NCBI RefSeq assembly: GCF_004136575.1
Contig: NZ_NOIQ01000001.1
Coordinates: 310,001-374,000, forward strand
Length of the DNA: 64,000 bases
Origin: Rothia koreensis
GTDB taxonomy: Bacteria; Actinomycetota; Actinomycetes; Actinomycetales; Micrococcaceae
Direction: 5' to 3'
In this document: positions 1-9,071 of the stretch, piece after piece
How the letters are laid out: each line of letters starts with the position of its first letter
How positions within the stretch are numbered: position 1 is the first letter of the stretch
The notes under the pieces: generated by a model
What the model was told of the DNA's origin: nothing
Database searches by the model: none
What the model saw: the letters and a program-made list of their open reading frames with translations, nothing else
Position numbers and translations under genes: made by a program

Positions 1-390
1 ACGGCGGAGGTCCTGGAACACCCGCAACTGGCCGCTTACCAGGTCGCTCTGGAGGCCGGCGCGGGACGGGAGATGTTCGACGAGGACGGTCGGGAACGGC
101 CGCGAGAGCAGCCCCTGGTCTTCGACGGCGCAGGACTGACCGAACTGTCCGGAGGGGCCGCACTCGTCCACCTGGGCACCTCGACCAAGGGGTACAAGCT
201 CCAGTCCCAAGATGCCCTGGACAAGGGTGACTCCTGGGCCGTGGAGCTGATTCGAACCTGCGTCGAGCTGGTGGCCCACGAGAGGTTCCAGGCTCGGCAC
301 AACGAGTCCTCGGGAGGCTTCGGTCTCACATGCCGCTTGCCCGAAATTTGTCCGCTGTGCTCATCAGGGAGGCAGGTCACGCAACCGTGA
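1..390 (+). CDS. adnA: AdnA-type helicase-nuclease subunit, C-terminal end (5' end outside window)
   Basis: Open from base 1 to a TGA at 388-390; only the last 129 codons are present. The fragment reads like the end of a RecB-family nuclease domain of an actinobacterial UvrD/REP helicase: LAAYQVALEAG near residue 10, then GAALVHLGT and the C-terminal cysteine cluster CRLPEICPLC followed by GRQV, which in this family ligates an Fe-S cluster together with an upstream Cys not visible here. The next gene has a typical AdnB layout and starts inside this stop codon, and mycobacterial adnA precedes adnB in one operon, so I call this AdnA. AdnAB resects double-strand breaks. The motor domain lies outside the window and was not checked. 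Confidence 0.85.
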   Translation, partial: TAEVLEHPQLAAYQVALEAGAGREMFDEDGRERPREQPLVFDGAGLTELSGGAALVHLGTSTKGYKLQSQDALDKGDSWAVELIRTCVELVAHERFQARHNESSGGFGLTCRLPEICPLCSSGRQVTQP

Positions 391-3300
391 ACGAATCCGT
401 ATTCACCCACTCGGCAAGGTACTCCCCGGAGGACATCGCGACGGCGCTCGGACATCCATTGCCGACTAGGGAACAGTCGTCCATCATCAGCGCGGACGCA
501 GCACCGCGCCTCGTGATCGCCGGTGCCGGGTCGGGCAAGACCGCGACCATGGTCGACCGCGTGGTCTGGCTCGTGGTCAACGGGTACGCCAGACCGGACG
601 AGATCCTCGGGGTCACCTTCACCAAGAAGGCCGCAGCAGAATTGCGGCATCGCATGACGCAAAGGCTCGCCGTGCTCCGGGAGCAGGGCCTGTACCAGCC
701 CGAAACGGAGAGCGACGAACCCATCCTCGATCCGACCGTCAGCACCTACCACGCGTACGCCAAGTCACTGGTCTCGGAATACGGCTTGCGGATGGGGATA
801 GAGAAGGACGCGACACAACTCGGCCAAGCCCAGTGTTACCAATTGGTCGCACAGATTGTGGAGGCCTGGGACGGCGAACTTCCCGACAAGGTCCCGGCGG
901 CCTCGACGCTGGTCGCGAGTGTCTTGCAATTGTCAGGGGAATGCTCAGAACACCTGCGCTCGCCGGCCGAGGTGGTGACCTATTGCCAGGAAGCACTGGT
1001 GACCCTGAGAAACCTCCCGAACAACCACCCCAAGCAGCTCAAGAAGGAGGAGAAACTGCGTGGAACCCTCGTCGAGAAAATAGAGCAAAAGCTTCTGGTC
1101 GCTCGCCTTGTCGAGAGATACCAGCGGGTGAAACAGGCCATGCAGGTCATGGACTTCGGTGACCTGCTGGCGCACGCGGCGACGATGGCACAGGGTGTTG
1201 AGTGCATGAGCGCGGAGCAGCGTCAGCTCTATCGCGTCGTCCTTCTGGACGAGTTCCAAGACACGTCCCACGCCCAAATGGTCCTCTTCTCGAGTCTCTT
1301 CGGGAACGGTCACTCCGTCATGGCCGTCGGGGACCCCAAACAGTCGATCTATGGGTTTCGAGGTGCTTCGGAAGGGCAACTCTTCGACTTCTACCGGTAC
1401 TTCCCGTCGGCGCACGAGGAAGCCGACTATCTGACGACCGCGTGGAGGAACGGGACGCGTATCCTCGAAGCGGCCAACACCATCGCGCAACCGTTGTCGA
1501 CCAGGGGCGAATGGGTGCGGGCCGAATCCATGGTCGACGTGCCGGATCTCGCGCCGAGACCCGATGCGCCGGATGGACGGGTTCTCTGCGGTGTCTGGGA
1601 CAGCGACCACCGGGAAGCCGAAGCCATTGTCGGAACCATCGCCGAGCACAGAACAGATGCCCAACGGGAAGGTCGCCCCATACCGAGTGCGGCCGTCCTG
1701 TGCCGCGCCCGACGCCACATGGAAACCGTTCGGGCAGAATGCGAACGTCAGGCGGTCCCGTATCAACTCGTCGGGCTCGGGGGTCTTCTCGAGACCCCCG
1801 AAGTCACCGACATGGTGGCCGTGCTCCGCGTCCTTTCGGACCCGTCGCGATCGGATTCTCTGATGAGAATCATGGCCGGTGCCCGGTGGCGTATCGGTCC
1901 CCGGGACCTCATGGCGTTGAACGACTGGGCCCGATTCCTGGCACGCCGTCGTCGGACTGCGGTGCTCTCGGGGATGGCAGAAGACCTGACGACACCCGAA
2001 GGCCAAGGACCGGGTGAGGACCTCCCGAGCGGGGAACCGACGAGCGGGGAACCGACGGGCGAGGACGGATCCGACGCGCGATTCCACGATGCCAAGCAGC
2101 GCCTCGATGCCCTCCTCCGAGGCGGCGGGGACCAGAGTGAGGGATCGAGCCTGGTGGAAGCCCTCGAGACTCTTCCCGAACCCGGATGGACGTCGGCCGC
2201 CGGCCGCTCACTCAGCGCGGAGGCCCGCAACCGCCTCGAACGGCTCAACCAGGAGCTCGAAGAACTTCGGGGGTACCTGGGGGAGGACCTGATGAGCCTC
2301 ATGTACCACATCGAGCGAGTGACCATGCTGGACATCGAGCTCGCCTCCAAACCCGGCCGCGACGTCCACCAGGCGAGGGAGAACGTGGACGCCTTCTACC
2401 AGGCTGCTGCCGACTATTGTTCGAGCGCACCTCGGCTGGCCGCGAGTCTCGAGGCTGGCGCGAGCGTGGGCTCCGATGCGGAGGACGACGCCGCTTTCTC
2501 CGAGCTCAAGGAACACCGTTACACCGTGACATCCTCGGCCACGGGCGTTACCGCCTTCCTCGCGTGGCTCGATGCGGCCGTCGCCGAAGAGTCCGGCCTG
2601 CCCATGCCCGTCCAGCCCTCCGACTCGTCGACTGTTCAGATCCTCACCGCGCATGCCGCCAAGGGGCTGGAGTGGGACGAGGTTTACGTCCAAGGGCTCA
2701 CGGAAGGCGGTTTCCCCTCGAGCACCGTGGACTCGTGGTTTTCCAGCGTGGGCGCTCTGCCCTGGTCGTTGCGGGGCGACGCGAGGTACTTGCCCCAGGT
2801 CGAGCTGGATTGTGGCTCGACGCAGGAGCTGGAAGAGTCCGGCGCAGTATTCCGCGAACACAACCTGGCGCGCACGATCGCGGAGGAGCGCCGTCTGGCT
2901 TACGTCGCCACGACCAGGGCACGCGATGTTCTCTTCTTGTCCTCGAGCCGTTGGAGCGGAACCAAATCCACGCCGAATACCGTCTCGAGGTTCTTGGACG
3001 AGGTGATGGAGATCCCGGGACCCGACCCGCTGACCCCGGAGATGATCCACGAAGCGAAGATACCGGAAGAAGGCGCATCGAATCCGCAGAGGGAGCTGAT
3101 TCGCGCCGCCCTGTGGCCGTTCGACCCGTTGGCCCGACCTGTCGTCACAGAGTGGGAGTCGGAGGAAGAACTCAACGCCCTCGCCTCCGTACCTGGCGCC
3201 GGACAGGGCGGGATGGATGATGAGCCTGCCGTCTCGAGGAGGCCGGACGTGGAACGGGCGGCCTCCCTGGTCCTGGCTCACCTGGAGACACCGGGCGACG

Positions 3301-4064
3301 CCGAACCGGCGACGTCGGGACCAAGTTCCGGGCGATCCTCGGGCGCGGACCGGGCGGGTCTCCCCGACACCCAGAACTGGGCCGAGGAAACCGATCTGCT
3401 TCTTGCCCTGCACCGGGCCGCCGGAGAGCGGGATTCCGAACCCGAGATCCCCGCTCACGTCAGTGCGTCGCTGGTGGTCGACCTCGCCCAGGACCCGAAC
3501 AGGGTCATCGAGCAGATGCGACGACCGATGCCTCGACGGCCCGAGACATCGGCTCGTGCGGGTACCCGCTTTCACGAATGGGTCGAGCACCATTACGGAA
3601 CGACCGGCATGCTCGACTTCGGGGAGGACCCCACGGCAGGGGAGGAGGATCCCGACGCCGACTTGGCGGCGCTTCAGGAACTCTTCCGTCAGAGTCCCTG
3701 GTACGACCGGCAGCCATGGGCGGTCGAGTACCCGATCGAGACACCCGTCGCAGGGTTCACCGTGCGCGGACGAATCGACGCCGTCTTCCGCACCTCGGAT
3801 CCCGAGGGAGGCACACGCTGGGAACTCGTTGATTGGAAGACCGGTCGAGTGCCGCGCGGAGAGGACCTGTCGCACAAGGCCGTCCAGCTGGCGGTGTACA
3901 CCTTGGGTTTCGCCCGACTGCACGGAATCGATCCTTCGGAAATCTCCGCCTCGTTCTACTACGTGGCGCACGGCGAAACCGTGACCCCGCCGTCGATAGC
4001 GGACGAATCCGAACTGTCAGAACTGCTGGCCCGGGTCAGGGCAGGGACGTCCCCGCAGAAGTAA
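387..4064 (+). CDS. adnB: AdnB-type ATP-dependent helicase-nuclease subunit
   Basis: 1225 aa UvrD-like superfamily 1A helicase fused to a RecB-like nuclease. Walker A is GAGSGKT (about residue 50), the Walker B region reads LLDEFQDTS, motif III GDPKQSIYGFRGA, and the late motifs include TAHAAKGLEWDEV and YVATTRARD. The C-terminal nuclease carries the VDWKTG catalytic signature (about residue 1155) followed by KAVQLAVY. Start: GTG at 387 overlaps the upstream stop as GTGA with AGGGAGG about 14 nt before it; an ATG at 330 is in frame but would overlap adnA by 61 bp. Acidic and Gly/Ser/Pro-rich linkers (for example a doubled SGEPT near residue 553) separate domains. Predicted partner of the upstream subunit in DNA end resection. 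Confidence 0.9.
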   Translation: MNESVFTHSARYSPEDIATALGHPLPTREQSSIISADAAPRLVIAGAGSGKTATMVDRVVWLVVNGYARPDEILGVTFTKKAAAELRHRMTQRLAVLREQGLYQPETESDEPILDPTVSTYHAYAKSLVSEYGLRMGIEKDATQLGQAQCYQLVAQIVEAWDGELPDKVPAASTLVASVLQLSGECSEHLRSPAEVVTYCQEALVTLRNLPNNHPKQLKKEEKLRGTLVEKIEQKLLVARLVERYQRVKQAMQVMDFGDLLAHAATMAQGVECMSAEQRQLYRVVLLDEFQDTSHAQMVLFSSLFGNGHSVMAVGDPKQSIYGFRGASEGQLFDFYRYFPSAHEEADYLTTAWRNGTRILEAANTIAQPLSTRGEWVRAESMVDVPDLAPRPDAPDGRVLCGVWDSDHREAEAIVGTIAEHRTDAQREGRPIPSAAVLCRARRHMETVRAECERQAVPYQLVGLGGLLETPEVTDMVAVLRVLSDPSRSDSLMRIMAGARWRIGPRDLMALNDWARFLARRRRTAVLSGMAEDLTTPEGQGPGEDLPSGEPTSGEPTGEDGSDARFHDAKQRLDALLRGGGDQSEGSSLVEALETLPEPGWTSAAGRSLSAEARNRLERLNQELEELRGYLGEDLMSLMYHIERVTMLDIELASKPGRDVHQARENVDAFYQAAADYCSSAPRLAASLEAGASVGSDAEDDAAFSELKEHRYTVTSSATGVTAFLAWLDAAVAEESGLPMPVQPSDSSTVQILTAHAAKGLEWDEVYVQGLTEGGFPSSTVDSWFSSVGALPWSLRGDARYLPQVELDCGSTQELEESGAVFREHNLARTIAEERRLAYVATTRARDVLFLSSSRWSGTKSTPNTVSRFLDEVMEIPGPDPLTPEMIHEAKIPEEGASNPQRELIRAALWPFDPLARPVVTEWESEEELNALASVPGAGQGGMDDEPAVSRRPDVERAASLVLAHLETPGDAEPATSGPSSGRSSGADRAGLPDTQNWAEETDLLLALHRAAGERDSEPEIPAHVSASLVVDLAQDPNRVIEQMRRPMPRRPETSARAGTRFHEWVEHHYGTTGMLDFGEDPTAGEEDPDADLAALQELFRQSPWYDRQPWAVEYPIETPVAGFTVRGRIDAVFRTSDPEGGTRWELVDWKTGRVPRGEDLSHKAVQLAVYTLGFARLHGIDPSEISASFYYVAHGETVTPPSIADESELSELLARVRAGTSPQK

Positions 4065-4072
4065 GGGGGATG

Positions 4073-5239
4073 CTACTCCCGATGGATCGTGGGCATCGGC
4101 CCGGTCGGGTCCTCACTGGGTGTGGCACGTGAGGAACCGTGTCCCGAAGCCGTCCCGCCGGCGTCCGGCGTGTCCCGTGGGGCGTCTGTTGAGGAACCGG
4201 ACGGGGTGGATCCGGTCGATCTCTCCGGTTCCTCGGTCCGGCCGGCGGAGGACGTCGAATCCGAGGACCCGGAGGTCGTGCCAGGGGCCGTGGGGCTCAG
4301 CGCACCGGACTCACGAAGATCGGACTCCAAGGCCCGAAGCATCGACACCGCTTCGTCCACGGACTCCCGGTCATCCTGTTCGAGACTGCGCACCAGCCAC
4401 TGGGCCAGCGCAAATTCTGCGTGGAGATAGGCCCTGCGGAGGAGGAACTGATCGGGGGCGTGGGGCAACTGGACGGAATAGACCTCGATAATGGCGTCCG
4501 TGAACTCCTGATCGGGGCAGCTCATGAGCCAGGAGAAGTCGATCGCCGGATCGCCCACGTGGAGGTCGTGCCACCCACGCACGGCGGTCAGGAGCGTTCC
4601 GTCCAGGACCAGATTGTCCTCGGTGAGGTCCCCATGGACGGCGGTGGGCCGGAACTGCCACATCGATTCGTCCTCGAGCCACGCTTCCCACCGGCGCAAC
4701 AGCGCGGACGGGATCTTGCCGGTGCTCGCGGCCCGGTCGAGTTCAGAAAGCATCCTGCGGCGGCACTGTTCATTGGAATAGATCGGGAGGTCCGCTTCCT
4801 GGACCATCTCCGCCGGGAGCGTATGAATCGTGGCGATCATCTTCCCCACCTGCGTCGCCAACGGCTCGCGCTCGGGGGAGACGACGTGCGAGCGGCGGGC
4901 GAGCTCCTCGATGTCGAGGACCTCCCCAGGTACCTCGGGATACACGAACGTCTTGAGACCACGACTGTCGGCCGAACCCACCACGGTGGGCAGTTGGAAC
5001 GGCAACCGTGCCCGCAGCCCGGGGGAAAAGGAGTGAAGAATGACATGCTCGGATTCGAGCCGGACACTCGCCTCGTGGTTCTGCGGCGCACGAACAATCC
5101 ACCGCTGCCGTGCGGAGTCGACCACGAGCGCCGAACCGTAGTCCGGGTTGTCGTCCTCGTACGGGTACGCGGCCACGGGGAAGAGGCCCGGCACTCCTGC
5201 CGAGGCCATAGCGGCTAACGTTAACGGTGTTAATTTCAC
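4073..5239 (-). CDS. Aminoglycoside/macrolide phosphotransferase-fold protein
   Basis: 388 aa protein with the kinase-like APH fold. The catalytic loop reads HGDLTEDNLVLDG (about residue 203; Asp base, Asn metal ligand) and the DFG-like motif is HVGDPAIDFSWL. The N-terminal lobe has an RWIVRAP strand where the ATP-binding Lys is usual; here it is Arg. The last ~75 residues are Ser/Thr/Pro/Gly-rich with no visible domain. GTG start at 5239, only 41 bp from the divergent nudC start; the Shine-Dalgarno is weak. Homologs in actinobacteria are often labelled macrolide 2'-phosphotransferase from fold alone. Its syntenic place between adnB and nudC suggests a housekeeping role, and I see no evidence for resistance. 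Substrate unknown. Confidence 0.8.
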   Translation of the reverse strand: MKLTPLTLAAMASAGVPGLFPVAAYPYEDDNPDYGSALVVDSARQRWIVRAPQNHEASVRLESEHVILHSFSPGLRARLPFQLPTVVGSADSRGLKTFVYPEVPGEVLDIEELARRSHVVSPEREPLATQVGKMIATIHTLPAEMVQEADLPIYSNEQCRRRMLSELDRAASTGKIPSALLRRWEAWLEDESMWQFRPTAVHGDLTEDNLVLDGTLLTAVRGWHDLHVGDPAIDFSWLMSCPDQEFTDAIIEVYSVQLPHAPDQFLLRRAYLHAEFALAQWLVRSLEQDDRESVDEAVSMLRALESDLRESGALSPTAPGTTSGSSDSTSSAGRTEEPERSTGSTPSGSSTDAPRDTPDAGGTASGHGSSRATPSEDPTGPMPTIHRE

Positions 5240-5280
5240 TCGTTCAGGGTACTAGAGACACATGAAAGCAGGCTGATCAC

Positions 5281-6345
5281 GTGAACCCCCGTTTTGTCAC
5301 ACAGCCCACACCCCCGCTGGGGCCGGATTTGCTGGGGACATACCCGATTCGGCGCATCGATGACGCCCAGGACAGGGGCGAGCTCGTAGATTCAGCTCTG
5401 AGCGATCCCGCGACACAAGTTCTGGTCCTTGACCAGGGCAAAGTCCGCACCCGGCAGGCCGAGGGCGGTACTCGAATCGCGTGGGCCACCACCGACGACG
5501 CCGACATCGTGGCGTACCTGGGCACCTCCGCGGACCAGTCTCCGATCCTCCTGGGCCGAGCTCCCCGCACCAGGCCCGAAGACCTCCAAGCAGGAGATCC
5601 ATGGCCCGAGGACGCCGACCCGAACGCGGCCGTGGAGGACGCTACGGACTGGTTGGGACTCCGGGATGCGGCCCCGGTGCTCCCGCGGGAAGAGAGCACG
5701 TGGTTGAGCGTCGGCATCGCGCTCATGAATTGGCATCAGAGCTCCTCGTTCTGCCCGTCCTGCGGATCTCCTACCCACCCCGAGGCCGCCGGGTGGGCGC
5801 GCGTCTGCGATGCCGAGGGGCGGGAGCTGTTTCCCCGGACCGACCCGGCCGTGATCTCGGCCGTGGTTCACACCGATGACGACGGCGTCGACCGCCTTCT
5901 CCTCGGGCACTCGGTGGCCTGGCCGGAAGACAGGTACTCCACGTTCGCGGGCTTCGTCGAGGCCGGAGAGTCCCTCGAAGCCGCCGTTGCGCGGGAGATC
6001 CGCGAAGAGGCCGGCGTCGAGATCGGCGAGGCGACGTACATGGGATCCCAACCGTGGCCCTTCCCGAGGTCCCTCATGGTCGGTTTCATTGCCCGTGCGG
6101 AGAGTCTGGATTCGGCGGAACCCGACGGGCGGGAAATCTCGAGCGTTCGATGGTTCACCCGGGACGAGTTGGAAGCCGCCGTCGTGAGCGGCGAACTGCG
6201 GCTGCCCGACCGGGTCTCGATTGCCCATCACCTCATCGCCGATTGGTACGGTGGACCTTTGCCTCAGCCGCCGGAGAGGTCGGAAGATTCCGGGACGGCG
6301 GGGCAGGGACCCACCACTGATTCCGAGGGGGCGACTCAGCGCTGA
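5281..6345 (+). CDS. nudC: NAD(H) pyrophosphatase / NAD-capped RNA hydrolase NudC
   Basis: 354 aa Nudix hydrolase. The zinc-ribbon region begins FCPSCGSP and continues to WARVCDAEG; the fourth Cys of the E. coli ribbon is not conserved, which is common in actinobacteria. The Nudix box starts GFVEAGESLEAAV and continues with REIREEAG (about residues 222-244). The motif SQPWPFPRS follows and is the NudC-subfamily signature that separates it from other Nudix enzymes. Members cleave NAD(H) to NMN(H) plus AMP and remove NAD caps from RNA 5' ends. GTG start at 5281, divergent from the APH-like gene. The C-terminal ~25 residues are low complexity. uvrD2 follows without a gap. Confidence 0.93.
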   Translation: MNPRFVTQPTPPLGPDLLGTYPIRRIDDAQDRGELVDSALSDPATQVLVLDQGKVRTRQAEGGTRIAWATTDDADIVAYLGTSADQSPILLGRAPRTRPEDLQAGDPWPEDADPNAAVEDATDWLGLRDAAPVLPREESTWLSVGIALMNWHQSSSFCPSCGSPTHPEAAGWARVCDAEGRELFPRTDPAVISAVVHTDDDGVDRLLLGHSVAWPEDRYSTFAGFVEAGESLEAAVAREIREEAGVEIGEATYMGSQPWPFPRSLMVGFIARAESLDSAEPDGREISSVRWFTRDELEAAVVSGELRLPDRVSIAHHLIADWYGGPLPQPPERSEDSGTAGQGPTTDSEGATQR

Positions 6346-6362
6346 AAACCGCGACCGAACTG

Positions 6363-8138
6363 TTGCTGCCGGGAGACCCTCCGAGCCCCGATCAGATCCT
6401 CGAGGGGCTGGATCCGGAGCAGCGTGAAGTAGCCACGAGCCTGCAGGGACCCGTGTGTGTTCTGGCCGGTGCGGGTACCGGCAAGACCCGTGCGATCACA
6501 CATCGCATCGCGTACGGCATCGCGTCGGGCGCCTACGTCGGTCAGCGGGTTCTCGCCCTGACCTTCACCTCCCGGGCGGCGAACGAAATGCGGAACCGGC
6601 TGCGTTCACTGGGCGCCCAGGGGGTTCAGACGCGAACCTTCCACGCGGCGGCCCTGAGGCAGCTCCAGTACTTCTGGCCGCAAGCCGTGGGCGGAACGCC
6701 GCCGCAGCTGGTCTCGGGCAAGGCGCAGCTGATCACTGAGGCCGCGTCGCGCCTCAGATTCACGACGGACCGAGCCATCGTTCGCGACCTGGCCGCTGAA
6801 ATCGAGTGGGCCAAGGTGTCGATGCTGACCCCTGACACGGTCGAGGAGCACCTGGTCGACCGGGAACTGCCGACCGGTTTCACGCCGGTCGGCATGGCAC
6901 GCATCATGCGTGGGTACGAGGACCTGAAGACCGAGCGGAACGCCATCGACTTCGAGGACGTCCTTCTGGCGACCGTGGCGATCCTCGAAGAAGACCCTGC
7001 CGTCGCCGCGGCCGTGCGCCAGCAGTACAGGCATTTCGTCGTCGACGAGTACCAGGACGTCTCGCCCCTGCAACAAAGGCTGCTCGACAGTTGGTTGGGA
7101 GGCCGTGACGAGCTGTGCGTCGTCGGCGACGCCTCGCAGACCATCTATTCCTTCACCGGGGCCACGTCGAAACATCTCCTCGACTTCCCGCAACGTCACC
7201 CCGATGCCACCGTGATCAAACTCGTTCGGGACTACCGATCCACGCCGCAGGTCGTGAACCTGGCGAATCGCTTGCTCACCTCGAGGAAGCCCGCGCGCGA
7301 TGCGACGCCGGGAGCCTGGGCGCCGCCCCTCGACCTGCAGGCCCAGCGCCCGAGCGGCCCCGAGGCGGACTGGTTCGAGTATGCGGACGACGAACAAGAG
7401 GCGGCGGGGATCGCGGAGGACATCGCGGACCTGATCTCGAAGGACGGCGTGGACCCGGCGGAGATCGCCGTCCTGTTCCGGACCAACGGGCAGTCGCAGG
7501 CCATTGAGCAGGCGCTGACCGATGCCGGCATCGGGTACCAATTGCGGGGTACGGAAAAATTCTTCAACCGGCCCGAGGTCAAACAGGCCATCCTCCAGAT
7601 CCGTTCGTCGGCGCGCGCCGCGGGGGACGAGCCGGCGCCCCAGTTGGTCAGGGATTGCCTGGCCTCGCTCGGATACAAGGACAAGCCTCCGGCGAGCACC
7701 GGTTCCGTGCGGTCGAAATGGGAATCGCTGGCCGCCCTGGTGTCGCTGGCGGACCGGCTCGCGGCGGCCCACGACGAGAAGAGCGGCTCGGGAGAATCTG
7801 CCTTCACCATGTCCATGCTGGTCGAGGACCTCACGCGGCGAATCGCTCATCAGGATGCACCGGTCATGAACGGAGTGACCCTCGCGTCGTTGCACTCTGC
7901 CAAAGGCCTGGAGTGGGATGCGGTCTTCCTGTGCGGACTCAGCGAGGGGCTCATGCCGATCAGTTTCGCCGAAACCGGGGACGAGATCGACGAGGAACGT
8001 CGCCTGCTCTACGTGGGCATCACCCGGGCCCGTGAACGGCTCTCACTGTCATGGTCACTGTCCCGCACCCCCGGGGGCCGGGCACATCGGAAGCGCTCAC
8101 GCTTTCTCGACGGTATCGCCCCACGGATGTACGGATAG
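6363..8138 (+). CDS. uvrD2: UvrD2-type ATP-dependent DNA helicase, short form
   Basis: 591 aa superfamily 1A 3'-5' helicase. Walker A GAGTGKT (about residue 38), Walker B VVDEYQDVSPLQQ, motif III GDASQTIYSFTGA, motif V LHSAKGLEWDAV, motif VI YVGITRARERL. The protein stops just after RSRFLDG, where mycobacterial UvrD2 continues into a tetracysteine motif and an HRDC domain; both are absent. Start uncertain: TTG 6363 lacks a clear ribosome site, while an in-frame CTG at 6342 overlaps the nudC stop as CTGA with a GAGGGGG tract about 9 nt upstream. Follows nudC as in mycobacteria. The last 42 bp overlap the convergent unknown gene. Confidence 0.9.
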   Translation: MLPGDPPSPDQILEGLDPEQREVATSLQGPVCVLAGAGTGKTRAITHRIAYGIASGAYVGQRVLALTFTSRAANEMRNRLRSLGAQGVQTRTFHAAALRQLQYFWPQAVGGTPPQLVSGKAQLITEAASRLRFTTDRAIVRDLAAEIEWAKVSMLTPDTVEEHLVDRELPTGFTPVGMARIMRGYEDLKTERNAIDFEDVLLATVAILEEDPAVAAAVRQQYRHFVVDEYQDVSPLQQRLLDSWLGGRDELCVVGDASQTIYSFTGATSKHLLDFPQRHPDATVIKLVRDYRSTPQVVNLANRLLTSRKPARDATPGAWAPPLDLQAQRPSGPEADWFEYADDEQEAAGIAEDIADLISKDGVDPAEIAVLFRTNGQSQAIEQALTDAGIGYQLRGTEKFFNRPEVKQAILQIRSSARAAGDEPAPQLVRDCLASLGYKDKPPASTGSVRSKWESLAALVSLADRLAAAHDEKSGSGESAFTMSMLVEDLTRRIAHQDAPVMNGVTLASLHSAKGLEWDAVFLCGLSEGLMPISFAETGDEIDEERRLLYVGITRARERLSLSWSLSRTPGGRAHRKRSRFLDGIAPRMYG

Positions 8139-8948
8139 ATCCGGGTCGCCCGCGACCGGCGTCGCCAGGCCCACCGCATCCGACTCCGGACCGCCCGACT
8201 CGAGGGCACCGGAACCCGGAGTGCCCGAACCCAGGGCGCACACGCAATCCGGCCACGCGGGGCCCGTCCACGGGTCCGTACCCGGTCGTTGGCCTGTGGC
8301 TACCGCGCCGATGAGCGCCACGATGCTCATGGGCGTGAGCCCCGGCCGGGCGGCGTCGTGTTCGGCCCGGGCGCGTTCCAGACAGTCGGGACACCGGCGG
8401 CGTTCCCACGTCGTCGCATGTCGGGCACCAATCATCCCTGCGTGGTCACGAAAGAGCTGGAGACAAGGCACATCGGGGACCACCGGTAGGTCCCACGAGG
8501 TGTCCTGCTCCGGCCAGCAGGTCTCGACGACGACGTCGGGCCTGACCACCAGCCCGGTCACCGGAGATGATGCACCGGGCCTACCGTCGTCGTCATGGTG
8601 AGGCCAGCGGAGGTAGGCGTCCTCAGGGCGAAAGCCTCCACGGGCCAGGACCTCCGGAACCTGCTGGGACAACGCCCACATCAGGCACGTGGAGCGGAGG
8701 CGACCTCGATGGAGAGGACGGTAGCTTGCCGAGAGGAGGTCGAGTTCGTCCACGGGAGAACGGTCCACAATCCAAGGAAGAATTCCCGTGAGCCGAGTGT
8801 AGACCAGCACGGCGTCGGCCACTCCGCCGGGCAACCCGACGAACAGCGGAACGGGCTGGGCGAGCCGATCCCGGCGCGTGGGGCACCAAGGAACATCGCC
8901 GGATGCTCCTTCCGGAGGGTCGTGGGTCGGGCAGTGGTGGACGGTCAT
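8097..8948 (-). CDS. Protein of unknown function with Cys/His pairs
   Basis: 283 aa, family not recognised. It begins MTVHHCPTHDPP and soon has PWCPTRR; a second cysteine pair sits in RRCPDCLERAR (about residue 196), and a late CVC occurs near residue 233. These could form zinc-binding knuckles, but no known finger is complete. The middle part (LYTRLTG/ILPWIVDRS/PVDELDLLSASYRPL) looks globular; the C-terminus is Gly/Ser/Pro-rich. ATG at 8948 with a weak ribosome site (AGTAGTGGT before ATG). Its 3' end overlaps convergent uvrD2 by 42 bp. It occupies the slot after uvrD2 where several actinobacteria carry whiB7, but it is not a WhiB protein. No transmembrane segment seen. Confidence 0.55.
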   Translation of the reverse strand: MTVHHCPTHDPPEGASGDVPWCPTRRDRLAQPVPLFVGLPGGVADAVLVYTRLTGILPWIVDRSPVDELDLLSASYRPLHRGRLRSTCLMWALSQQVPEVLARGGFRPEDAYLRWPHHDDDGRPGASSPVTGLVVRPDVVVETCWPEQDTSWDLPVVPDVPCLQLFRDHAGMIGARHATTWERRRCPDCLERARAEHDAARPGLTPMSIVALIGAVATGQRPGTDPWTGPAWPDCVCALGSGTPGSGALESGGPESDAVGLATPVAGDPDLSVHPWGDTVEKA

Positions 8949-9071
8949 ACCACTACTTTGCCGGGTTCGGACGGGCCTGCGGGCCGTTCTCCACAGGCTC
9001 CCGATCGATCGGTGAGGGGAAGCCCGGAATCGGGACTTCGCGCGATGATCCGGACGCGTAAACTGTCGTTG

